Shown here: one piece after another, positions 56,245 through 64,000 of the stretch
How positions within the stretch are numbered: the first letter of the stretch is position 1
Layout: each line of letters begins with the position of its first letter
NCBI RefSeq assembly: GCF_002950945.1
Contig: NZ_CP012673.1
Span: forward strand, 9,934,501-9,998,500
DNA: 64,000 nt
DNA from: Sorangium cellulosum
GTDB lineage: Bacteria > Myxococcota_A > Polyangia > Polyangiales > Polyangiaceae
Direction: 5' to 3'
The notes under the pieces: model-generated
The model's database searches: none
What the model saw: only the letters and a program-made list of their open reading frames with translations
What the model was told of the DNA's origin: nothing
Position numbers and translations under genes: made by a program

Positions 56245-57535
56245 CGTCCCCCGCGGCGCCGCCTGCGCGCAGCGCCGCGGGGACCACCCGATCGGCCGGC
56301 GGGAGCGGACAGTCCCGCACCGCCATGGCCCCGGCGAGCGCCCCGCCGACCACGGCCGCCCCGAAGGCCCACGCCGCCTGCGTCCACCGCCGCGAAGGCG
56401 GCGCGGGCTCGGTCTCGTCCCCCGGCGCGCTGGCGGGCTTGAGCGACTCGAGCGCCGCGCGCAGCTGCTGCGTGCGGAAGTGGGACGCGCCGCCGAGGAG
56501 CTGCCCGATCCAGCCGGCGACCAGCGCGTCGTTGCCCGGGTGCGCCGCGCCGGGCACGGCCTCCTCGAGCGCACGCATCAGCTGCGCCGCGGTCGCGGTG
56601 CGCGCGGTGGGCGACTTGGCGAGCGCCTCGCAGACGAGGCGGTCGAGCGCCGGCGGGATCGGCTCGGGAGGAGGCGGCGCGCTGAGCCGCTCCGCGAACC
56701 CGCGCCGGGACGGGACGGCGCGCGACGACAGCGGCGCGGCGGGCCGCTCGCTCGCGATGTGGGTGATCGTGCTCTCGCTGTCGTCGGACTGGAAAGGATG
56801 GGCGCCCGACAGGAGCTCGTAGAGCAGCACCCCCACCCCGAAGAGATCGGCCCGGCGATCACACGGCTGCCCGCGGAGGTGCTCCGGCGCCATGTAAGGA
56901 GCGCTGCTCCTGAACAGGAGCACGCCCCCCTCGCCGCCCGGTGCCGGGAAGGCGGGCGGGCGGACACTGCGGGCGACCCCTGGCCAGCGCTCCGACAGCC
57001 GCTCTTCCTCGAACCTGGCGACGCCGAAATCGATCAGCCGGACGAGCCCCTCCGACGTGATGAGGACATTGTCCGGCGACACGTCGTAATGCACGAGCTC
57101 GTGCGGGTTGCCGAGCTCGTCCCGCAGCTCGTGCGCGGCGTCGAGCGCCGCACAGATCTGGTAAGCGATCCTGGCCGCGGCGAGGACGGGCGCCGGTCGC
57201 CCGCGCGCGGCGCGCAGCACCGACGAGAGGGGCTCCCCGCTCACCCACTCCATGACATGATAGAGTGTGCCGTCCTGCTCGCCGACATCGACGACGGGCA
57301 CCACGTTCGGGTGCCTGATGCGCGCCGCCAGCGCGGCCTCGTCCAGGAACATCCGCACGGCGTCCGGGTCCGGAGAGCGCTCCGGAAGGAGCACCTTGAT
57401 GGCAAAGAGCTTCTGAAATCCATGTTCGCGCCTGAGCCGCCCCGCCCAGACCTCGCCCATGTCGCCTGCGGTCACCCGCAGGACGAGCTCGTACCGGCCC
57501 AGGCCAAAGCCCGGGTAAAGACCCCCACCCCCCAC
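56189..57535 (-). CDS. Ser/Thr protein kinase with C-terminal membrane helix
   Basis: In the 448-residue protein, the kinase domain (about 12-300) has a Gly loop in modified form (RVTAGDMGEVWAGR), Lys in FAIKVLLPE, catalytic loop LVHYDVSPDNVLI, IDFGVARF and MAPEHL. The catalytic HRD reads HYD (Arg to Tyr), so activation-loop Arg coupling is absent, but the Asp, Lys and DFG are kept; it should still be active. An insert of about 25 residues with Pro/Gly lies before the APE motif. A membrane helix near residue 395 (AWAFGAAVVGGALAGAMAV) and a short Pro/Arg tail follow. The target is unknown. Confidence 0.88.
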   Translation of the reverse strand: MGGGGLYPGFGLGRYELVLRVTAGDMGEVWAGRLRREHGFQKLFAIKVLLPERSPDPDAVRMFLDEAALAARIRHPNVVPVVDVGEQDGTLYHVMEWVSGEPLSSVLRAARGRPAPVLAAARIAYQICAALDAAHELRDELGNPHELVHYDVSPDNVLITSEGLVRLIDFGVARFEEERLSERWPGVARSVRPPAFPAPGGEGGVLLFRSSAPYMAPEHLRGQPCDRRADLFGVGVLLYELLSGAHPFQSDDSESTITHIASERPAAPLSSRAVPSRRGFAERLSAPPPPEPIPPALDRLVCEALAKSPTARTATAAQLMRALEEAVPGAAHPGNDALVAGWIGQLLGGASHFRTQQLRAALESLKPASAPGDETEPAPPSRRWTQAAWAFGAAVVGGALAGAMAVRDCPLPPADRVVPAALRAGGAAGDVSGPPPRPRAAATRPRPR

Positions 57536-57942
57536 GCTGAAGGTCTGGCTCGCGGGGCGGCAAATCGCCAGTGTTCAAGCTGCCTGCTTCCTCCGATTGT
57601 TGCCTGGCTTGTGCGACTCCACGCGAGCCAGGAACACCGCTCCGCCCAGGCTGTTACCGCCTTGTCCGGACACGCTCCGTCGCGGGCTCGACCCGGCCGC
57701 CGGGTCCGGCCGCCAAGGCGGGAGAGCGCGGCCGGAGAGCGCTGCAGAAAAGCGCGCGTCGGCCTCGCCCGGCGGCGCCGCTGCACGGACGTTGTCGGTC
57801 CTATCCGGGGTGCGGGGGTCTTGCTTCCTGAACAACCGGACAGTAAAGGTCTGCCGAAATCTGTTGCCCCGCGCGTCGGGGATCCGGCTCCGCGATCCCC
57901 TTCGGTCTCCCCTCCCTTCGGCCCCCCTTCCCCGAGGTACGC
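57536..57942. other. Divergent control region of the kinase gene and recA
   Basis: No gene is convincing. The LexA-like box (57827-57843) is the main signal. A second landmark is the pyrimidine-rich run just before the recA ATG (CCCTCCCTTCGGCCCCCCTT around 57912-57931). Promoters for both genes must lie here. Confidence 0.5.
57827..57843 (+). promoter_or_regulatory. LexA (SOS) box candidate before recA
   Basis: CCTGAACAACCGGACAG agrees at 15 of 17 positions with the reverse complement of the Myxococcus LexA consensus as I recall it (CTRHAMRYBYGTTCAGS). It lies 100 bases upstream of the recA start. This predicts SOS control of recA. Confidence 0.55.
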
Positions 57943-59151
<1,209 letters not shown>

Positions 59152-59166
59152 CGCCGGGGCTGCAGC

Positions 59167-59685
59167 ATGCCGATGCAGCTCTACGTGATGCGGCACGGCC
59201 CGGCGGAGGACCGGGCGGCGACCGGGCGCGATGTGGATCGCAGGCTCACCCCGGAGGGGCGTGAGCGCGTGCGCCTGGTCGCGGCCGAGCTCCAGCGGCT
59301 CCGGGGCGGCGCCCCGCTGCCGCGGCTGCTCGCGAGCCCGCTCGCGCGCGCCTGCGAGACCGCCGAGATCGTGGCGTCCGTCTGCGGCGCGCCGGAGGTC
59401 GAGGTCCGGGACGAGCTCTCGCTCGACGCCGGCCTGCCGCTCGCGCTCGTCGCCGCGCTCGCCCGCGGCGGCGCCGACACGTTGCTGGTCGGCCATCAGC
59501 CCAACGTCGAGCACCTCGTCCGCACGCTGGTCGACGCGCCCGGTCAGGGTGCGACGGGCCTGGTGCTCCGCGGCTTCTGTACTGCCCTGGTCGTCGCGCT
59601 CGAGCTGGACGCGCCCGAGCCCGCCCCGCGCGTGCAGGTCCGCTGGCGCGTGGGACAGATCCTCGACCCCCGCACGTTCACCTGA
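59167..59685 (+). CDS. SixA-like phosphohistidine phosphatase (second copy)
   Basis: The 172-residue protein has RHGPAEDRAATGRDVDRRLT (active-site RHG), SPLARACETAEIV and LLVGHQPNVEHLV, the full short histidine-phosphatase set. It is only distantly like the sixA at 14058 in this window (different tail, GARG-rich middle), so the two are separate paralogues. The start at 59167 could instead be the ATG two codons later (59173). It follows recA by 15 bases, so it is likely in the same transcript and could be induced with it. The substrate is unknown. Confidence 0.85.
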   Translation: MPMQLYVMRHGPAEDRAATGRDVDRRLTPEGRERVRLVAAELQRLRGGAPLPRLLASPLARACETAEIVASVCGAPEVEVRDELSLDAGLPLALVAALARGGADTLLVGHQPNVEHLVRTLVDAPGQGATGLVLRGFCTALVVALELDAPEPAPRVQVRWRVGQILDPRTFT

Positions 59686-59977
59686 GCGACGGGGCCGCGG
59701 GCCATGGAGCACCACGGTACAGACGGAGCGGCGTCCGAGGCGGAAGGCGGCGCAGGGCTCACGGCCGGCGCGAGGCGCCGCGCCGCTTCGGGCAAGTCCT
59801 TGAACTCACGAAGGAATCCCGGAACACCGGGGCGCGGCGGCCGAGGCGTCCGGCGCCGCCCGTGGGGTGGGCCGATCCCCGGCTTACGTAGCCATAAACC
59901 TGAGTGATTTCGAGGACTTTGGCCGCTCGCTTGACAAGGATCCCCCCCGAGAATACGCCCAAACAAGGAGGATTGAG

Positions 59978-60835
59978 ATGGCGGGACAGATGGCCTTCCC
60001 CTTCGCTCAACCCCCTCCAGGCCGTCTGATGCGCGCCGGTGGGAAGAGCGCAGCGTCTTCGCTGTGGCCGCGTGTCTCCCGCGCCGTCGTCCGGGTGCCC
60101 GATCCCCGGCATCATCCGATCGACATCGACCTCCCCGCGGGCCAGCCGCAGATCTTCGTGCACGAGGGGGCGCGGCAGGCGCTCATCCGGCGCCTGGAGC
60201 TGGCCCAGAAGCGGCCGGTGCTGCTCTCGGTCACCGACAACTTCCGGCAGATGATCTCGTCCTCGCTGCGCGAGGGCATCCTGCAGGCGCGCGTCCATCA
60301 CATGTTCCTGGACGCGCCGGCGGTCGTCCAGGAGGCGCTCGTCCGGTACGTGGTGAACCAGGACCGGGCGGCGTCGCTGGTGGTCGGCCAGTACATCGAC
60401 GAGAACGGGCACCGCATCCGGGCGAGCCGGCCGGTGAGCACGCCGCTCACGACGCAGGGGAAGACGCACGACCTGCTGAGCCTGTTCCAGAAGCTCAACC
60501 ACGCGTACTTCAACGGCGCCGTCGACGCCCTGATCACCTGGGGCAAACGGACCAGGGCGCGCAAGGCGCGGCGCACCATCAAGCTGGGGAGTTACTCGGC
60601 CATCGAGCGGCTGATCCGCATCCACCCGGTGCTCGACCTGCCGTGGGTCCCCCGCTACTTCATCTCCTACGTCATCTACCACGAGATGCTCCACCACGTG
60701 ATGCCCGCAAGCCACGGCAACGGGCGCCGGATGCTCCACCCGCCGCAGTTCCTCGCCCGCGAGCGGCTGTTCCGCGACTACGAGCGCGCCCTCGCCTGGG
60801 AAACGGCGCACGTCGGCAGGCTCCTCCGGACATGA
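59978..60835 (+). CDS. SprT-like zinc metalloprotease domain protein
   Basis: In the 285-residue cytoplasmic protein, residues about 170-260 show the SprT-like order: helix LLSLFQKLNHAYFNGAVDAL, the strand ITWGKRTRARKARRTIKLGSYS, and then the HExxH site VIYHEMLHHVMPASHGNG. Spartan/SprT proteases cleave DNA-crosslinked proteins in eukaryotes; bacterial relatives are poorly known. The N-terminal 140 residues (VVQEALVRYVVNQDRAASLV) are not recognised. The ATG at 59978 has a perfect AAGGAGG site 7 bases upstream. It lies 292 bases after the SixA-like gene, so it has its own promoter. Location near recA is suggestive of DNA repair but unproven. Confidence 0.78.
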   Translation: MAGQMAFPFAQPPPGRLMRAGGKSAASSLWPRVSRAVVRVPDPRHHPIDIDLPAGQPQIFVHEGARQALIRRLELAQKRPVLLSVTDNFRQMISSSLREGILQARVHHMFLDAPAVVQEALVRYVVNQDRAASLVVGQYIDENGHRIRASRPVSTPLTTQGKTHDLLSLFQKLNHAYFNGAVDALITWGKRTRARKARRTIKLGSYSAIERLIRIHPVLDLPWVPRYFISYVIYHEMLHHVMPASHGNGRRMLHPPQFLARERLFRDYERALAWETAHVGRLLRT

Positions 60836-60908
60836 CACGCGCCGCCCCGCGGCCCCCGGCGGCAAGAGCCATCGGCCAGGGCTAGGGGGGCGCGCCAGGG
60901 GGACGCCG

Positions 60909-60943
60909 TCCAGGGGACAGGTCCCCAGGAGGGACACCCTGGA
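60909..60943. other. Nested hairpin in the HD-gene leader
   Basis: Outer arms TCCAGGG (60909-60915) and CCCTGGA (60937-60943) enclose inner arms GTCCC (60921-60925) and GGGAC (60931-60935). An alternative palindrome, GGGGACAGGTCCCC, overlaps it. It sits about 75 bases after the SprT-like stop and could end that transcript or form part of the downstream leader. Confidence 0.6.
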
Positions 60944-60954
60944 TTTGATCCCGT

Positions 60955-61025
60955 CCGCGCGACGACCCATTGCGCGGAGACCCCTGCCGGCTCTAAACCG
61001 GCGGACCCTCTGTCCGGGCCGCGCG
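60955..61025 (+). promoter_or_regulatory. Mutually exclusive RNA stems before the HD gene
   Basis: GCGCGG (60972-60977) can pair either with CCGCGC upstream (60955-60960, 11-base loop) or with CCGCGC downstream (61019-61024). In the second form it closes a domain containing the stem GCCGG/CCGGC (60986-60990 with 60998-61002) around a 7-base CTCTAAA loop and a small GGAC/GTCC stem. This is the arrangement of an attenuator or switch. No known riboswitch class is recognised. Confidence 0.45.
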
Positions 61026-61075
61026 AACGGCGCCGCACGGGCGAACCCGTAACCTAGAAAGTGTGGAAGGCCAGC

Positions 61076-62050
61076 GTGCAGGAGATTGTCACCCAGGAAG
61101 CGAGCCCGAAGCGGGCCATGGACGCGCTCGAGTGGGCCGTTCAGCGAGCGGAGAAGGCCGAGGTCGAGCCCTCTGGAGCGGCCTCCGAGCAACGCCCATC
61201 CTCGCCCCGGGTGATCTCCGGGCGCCCGGCCGACTTCAAGGCCGCGGCCGCCCTGTACCTGCCGGATGTCCGCAAGCTGCTCGACCGGATCATGATGAGC
61301 GAGGACGCCGAGAGCGGGCTCGACGCCCTGCTCGAGTCGGGCGCGCTCGCCGCGATGTTGCCCGAGGTCGAGGCGATGGTCGGCTTCGGCGACGGGGAGT
61401 GGCGCCACAAGGACGTGTGGAAGCACACGAAGCAGGTCGTGCGCCAGGCGGTTCCCCGGCTGGAGGTCCGCTGGGCCGCGCTGCTCCATGACATCGGCAA
61501 GACGAGGACGCGCTCGATCTCGCCGACGGGCGAGGTCCACTTCTTCGGCCACGCGGAGGTCGGGGCGCGCATGTTCGACAAGATCGACCGGCGGCTGCCG
61601 CTCTTCGCGAAGGAGACGCCGCTGAAGAGCAGCATCCGCTTCCTGATCCTGCACCACCTCCGGGCGAGCCAGTACGACCCGTCGTGGACCGACAGCGCGG
61701 TGCGCCGCTTCGCCAAGGAGATGGGCGGCTGCCTGAGCGACGTGCTCGACCTGTCGCGGGCGGACATCACGACGAAGCGGCCCGAGAAGAAGCGGAAGGG
61801 GCTCAAGCAGATCAGCGAGCTGGCCGAGCGGGTGCTGCAGGTCCAGGCGGAGGACGCGGTGGTGCCGCCGCTGCCGAGCGGCATCGGCGACGCGATCATG
61901 CAGGCGTTCGCGATCCCGCCGTCCCGGCGCATCGGGGAGCTCAAGCGCGCGCTGGAAGAGGCGGTCGAGTCGGGCGAGGTGGCGTCGCACCAGGAGGCGG
62001 AGGTCTACCTGGCCTTCCTCCGGGACAACGCCGCGCGCTTCGGGCTCTGA
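61076..62050 (+). CDS. HD-domain protein, like the CCA-adding enzyme C-terminal part
   Basis: The 324-residue protein matches the middle and C-terminal parts of tRNA nucleotidyltransferases: a helical neck (SGLDALLESGALAAMLPEVE) and an HD domain with WRHKDVWKHTKQVV, RWAALLHDIGKTRT, HFFGHAEVGARM and LILHHLRASQYD, which give the metal-binding His/Asp set. The nucleotidyltransferase head (GGxxR, DxD) is absent. So it should be a phosphohydrolase, perhaps acting on tRNA ends or nucleotides. I prefer the GTG at 61076, with GGAAGG 5 bases upstream; GTG 61061 and ATG 61118 are possible. It is preceded by a structured leader. Confidence 0.82.
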   Translation: MQEIVTQEASPKRAMDALEWAVQRAEKAEVEPSGAASEQRPSSPRVISGRPADFKAAAALYLPDVRKLLDRIMMSEDAESGLDALLESGALAAMLPEVEAMVGFGDGEWRHKDVWKHTKQVVRQAVPRLEVRWAALLHDIGKTRTRSISPTGEVHFFGHAEVGARMFDKIDRRLPLFAKETPLKSSIRFLILHHLRASQYDPSWTDSAVRRFAKEMGGCLSDVLDLSRADITTKRPEKKRKGLKQISELAERVLQVQAEDAVVPPLPSGIGDAIMQAFAIPPSRRIGELKRALEEAVESGEVASHQEAEVYLAFLRDNAARFGL

Positions 62051-62065
62051 GGGGACGGCCGCCGC

Positions 62066-62800
62066 TCAGGAGAGCGGCGCGCTGCAGGTGGTGCAGCGGG
62101 GGGGGACGCCGTCCTTGTGGTAGAGCTCGCCGCAGCGGCCGCAGAGGCGGGCGTCGGCCTCGAAGGCGATCAGCTTGTCGGTGGCCTTGCAGCGCAGGCC
62201 GGCCACCTGGGGCGGCTCGAGCGGGCGCTGCTCGCCGGCGGCATCGTCGGGGGGCGGCAGCGCGCCCTCCTTGATGTCGGTCGCACGCGCGGGGATGCGC
62301 CGCCGCACCTCGGCCAGGACACGCGACGCCGCGGGGAGGTGCGTCCGCAGCGGGATGGCGATGGCGGTCCCGCTGCCCTGCACGGTGAGCGTGTCGTCCG
62401 AGAGCAGCAGGCCCGTGACCTCGTGCCAGCCGATGCGCTCGATCTCGGTCGGTCCGTTCTCGAGACCGACGCCGGCGTCGCCGACCCGGATGGGCTTCAG
62501 CGACCACTGGCCGAAGAGGCCCGCCGCGCCGCCGAGGAGCACCGCGCCGACGAACAGGTACGGAGCCACCGGGTGCGGCCCCGCCTCCTCGGCGCGGAAC
62601 CACTGGCCGTAGACGGCAGCGCCGGCGAGCAGCGCCGCGACGGACATGCCGAGCAGGGTGAGGCCGAGCGAGAGCGACGCCTTCGGCTCGAACCGCCGCT
62701 CACTCCGCGGATCGGTCCGCTGCCGCAGGAGGAGCTCGCCCCCCTGCCCCGTGGACCCCGAGCCCTTGCGCTTGCGCTTCACCGTTCTGTCGGCTGCCAT
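62066..62800 (-). CDS. Membrane protein with C-terminal zinc ribbon
   Basis: The 244-residue product has a basic Lys/Arg-rich N-terminus (VKRKRKGSGS), two membrane helices (about 45-65 LSLGLTLLGMSVAALLAGAA and 75-95 YLFVGAVLLGGAAGLFG), a PH-like small beta domain (RIGWHEVTGLLLSDDTLTVQ) and a C-terminal zinc ribbon with CGRCGELYHKDGVPPRCTTC. The PH-like part, as in bPH domains, may bind another protein or lipid. The function is not known. The stop lies 15 bases from the convergent HD gene. The ATG at 62800 is chosen over longer forms. Confidence 0.7.
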   Translation of the reverse strand: MAADRTVKRKRKGSGSTGQGGELLLRQRTDPRSERRFEPKASLSLGLTLLGMSVAALLAGAAVYGQWFRAEEAGPHPVAPYLFVGAVLLGGAAGLFGQWSLKPIRVGDAGVGLENGPTEIERIGWHEVTGLLLSDDTLTVQGSGTAIAIPLRTHLPAASRVLAEVRRRIPARATDIKEGALPPPDDAAGEQRPLEPPQVAGLRCKATDKLIAFEADARLCGRCGELYHKDGVPPRCTTCSAPLS

Positions 62801-62939
62801 TGGCGGCTTCCTATCGGAGGAGACGCCAGGACGCAAAGGGGCTCGGCGCGAGCAGCCACCCGGACCCACGCAGGACGGCACGCCTGGAGGGCGACACAGG
62901 GGAGGCACACGACGGGGCGCAGGGCTGGGACGGAACGGT

Positions 62940-64000
62940 ATGCTGGCAGCGATGACCTCGATGTCCGGCGCGGCGACCTACGCCCTGCCCGCGCTCGCCA
63001 TCGGGCTCGCGGCGATCGTGATCCTGGGGCCGGGCTCGCGTCGTATGGCCACCGGCGTGCGGATCTGGGGGGCCCCGGTGGCCGGCGGCGAGGCGCTGGC
63101 GCTGCGCATCGAAGGGGTGCGCCGGCTCTACGGGGCGAGTGATCCGGCGGAGATCCAGGGAATCGAGGTGAACGCGACCGCCGCGGGCGCGCCGCTCGAG
63201 CGATGGACCGGGGCGACCGGCAGCGACGGCATCGGCGAGGCGCTGCTGCGCGCGCCCGCCGGGCTGAAGGAGCCGGTCGTGGTGCAGGTCGCGACCGGCG
63301 CGGGCGAGGTCCTGGTGGAGGGCCAGGTGCCGCTGCTCCCGCCGCCGCCGGCGACGGAGCCGAGCGCGCTCCCTGGGGCGACACGCGGGGAGCTCCGCCT
63401 GCGGGTCACTACCGCGCGGGGGGCGCTCGCGGCGCCGTTCCCCGAGGTGGTGCACGTCGTGGTCGAGACCGAAGGCGGGGCGCCGGGGGCGGGGGCCCGC
63501 GTCGAGGCGCGCGCCGCCGGGGCGGAGCTCGAGGGGCAGGGCAGCGGCCCGGTGGAGCGCCTGGCCGGCGCGAACGGCGCGGTGGAGCTCGCGCTGAAGC
63601 CGCTGTCGCACGCGGTCGAGCTCACGCTGCGCGCGACGCAGCCCGCAGGCACACCTGCCGGACCCACGGGCGCGGCTTTCGCGAGGGCGCCGGGCGTGAC
63701 CGGCGTGACCGGCGTGACGGGCGCGACCGGCGCGACCGGCGCGACGGGCGCGACCGGCGCGACCGGAACCTGGGACGGGAGGCTGCCCGTGATCCCGGGA
63801 GCGATCTGGCTCGACCCGGACGGGCTCGCAGGCGAGCGGCCGGCGCTCCGGCTCGTCTCGCCCGCGCCGAAGCCGCGGGCGTACGTCTCGATCGGCGGCG
63901 CACACGGCCGGCTCCTCGGGGCGATCGTGCCGCTCGCGCCCGACGGCGCGGGCTTCTTCTCGGGAACGCTGGCGCTCCCGGCAGGGCTCGGCGGGGCGGC
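62940..64000 (+). CDS. Collagen-like membrane-anchored or secreted protein (partial, runs off end)
   Basis: An open frame starts at ATG 62940 (others in frame at 62952 and 62961) and continues through the window end with no stop. It has an N-terminal hydrophobic helix (LPALAIGLAAIVILGPG) and Ig-like/carboxypeptidase-regulatory-like beta modules (GVRIWGAPVAGGEALALRIE, LRVTTARGALAAPFPEVVHV). At 63693-63764 eight Gly-x-Thr triplets (GVT x3, GAT x5) resemble collagen-like Gly-Ala-Thr tracts of bacterial surface proteins. High GC3 supports it as coding. The downstream part is missing, so its role cannot be fixed. Confidence 0.78.
   Translation, partial: MLAAMTSMSGAATYALPALAIGLAAIVILGPGSRRMATGVRIWGAPVAGGEALALRIEGVRRLYGASDPAEIQGIEVNATAAGAPLERWTGATGSDGIGEALLRAPAGLKEPVVVQVATGAGEVLVEGQVPLLPPPPATEPSALPGATRGELRLRVTTARGALAAPFPEVVHVVVETEGGAPGAGARVEARAAGAELEGQGSGPVERLAGANGAVELALKPLSHAVELTLRATQPAGTPAGPTGAAFARAPGVTGVTGVTGATGATGATGATGATGTWDGRLPVIPGAIWLDPDGLAGERPALRLVSPAPKPRAYVSIGGAHGRLLGAIVPLAPDGAGFFSGTLALPAGLGGA

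Noticed and set aside
59931..59959. Promoter for the SprT-like gene (TTGACA at 59931)
   Set aside because: There is no acceptable -10 at 16-18 bases, and the start would fall on the ribosome-binding site.
60971..61025. tRNA gene, possibly with a CTA (amber/pyrrolysine-like) anticodon in a CTCTAAA loop
   Set aside because: There is a 7-bp acceptor-like stem and an anticodon-like arm, but only 8 bases where the D arm should be, no TTCRANY T loop and no encoded CCA; it is better explained as a cis-acting RNA structure.

Overview
The window looks like chromosomal DNA from a large-genome myxobacterium of the Sorangium/Polyangiales type. This is an inference from the very high GC, GTG starts and 4-base ATGA/GTGA gene overlaps, a gliding-motility-like TPR/GltG cluster, an exopolysaccharide OPX/beta-barrel pair, a MopE-like Cys repeat protein, TSP3-OmpA proteins, a myxobacterial-style PilZ protein and a Ser/Thr kinase. 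I saw no rRNA, convincing tRNA, transposase, prophage or CRISPR array.

Layout. 1-3.7 kb: the 3' end of asnS, then an operon of a class II amidotransferase-like protein without its Cys nucleophile, a lipoprotein and a patatin-like protein without its Ser-Asp dyad. 3.2-9.2 kb (minus): a lipoprotein, then a tightly overlapped set of an acyl carrier protein and two proteins that each join an intact ketosynthase to a second KS-like domain without Cys, with a LolA-like lipoprotein between them. This looks like a compact relative of aryl-polyene or type II PKS systems. 9.3-14.6 kb: a crotonase, an ECF sigma factor, a MATCAP/DUF1704 metallopeptidase-like protein, a MoxR ATPase and SixA. 14.6-24.6 kb: a Cys-repeat lipoprotein, a SUKH-like protein, RluD, a small conserved protein, a membrane glycosyltransferase coupled to Maf, and a TSP3/OmpA protein coupled to a PPC/DUF296-like protein.

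24.6-27.3 kb (minus): a three-gene operon for polysaccharide export across the outer membrane (coiled-coil periplasmic protein, beta-barrel, short OPX lipoprotein), preceded by a near-consensus promoter. 27.5-39.1 kb (minus): a block that parallels Myxococcus gltD-E-F-G (large TPR proteins, TPR lipoprotein, small exported or membrane proteins, FHA-TM-TonB-like GltG). 39.6-41.9 kb: an ECF sigma factor with its zinc-finger anti-sigma/TPR protein, and a PilZ protein. 42.0-48.2 kb: an ArnT-like protein divergent from era-der; both GTPases carry long basic repetitive N-terminal tails.

48.2-50.6 kb looks lineage-specific: a 42-bp minisatellite, a decayed fragment of the ArsA-type ATPase gene that lies intact 2 kb away, and two unrecognised genes. 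50.6-57.5 kb: ArsA ATPase, a roadblock-like protein, a PHP tyrosine phosphatase, a TetR regulator next to a HelD/UvrD-like motor with matching palindromic operators before both, and a Ser/Thr kinase. 57.8-64 kb: recA behind a LexA-like box, a second SixA-type phosphatase, an SprT-like protein, a structured leader before an HD-domain protein related to the C-terminal part of CCA-adding enzymes, a zinc-ribbon membrane protein, and a collagen-like secreted or anchored protein running off the end.
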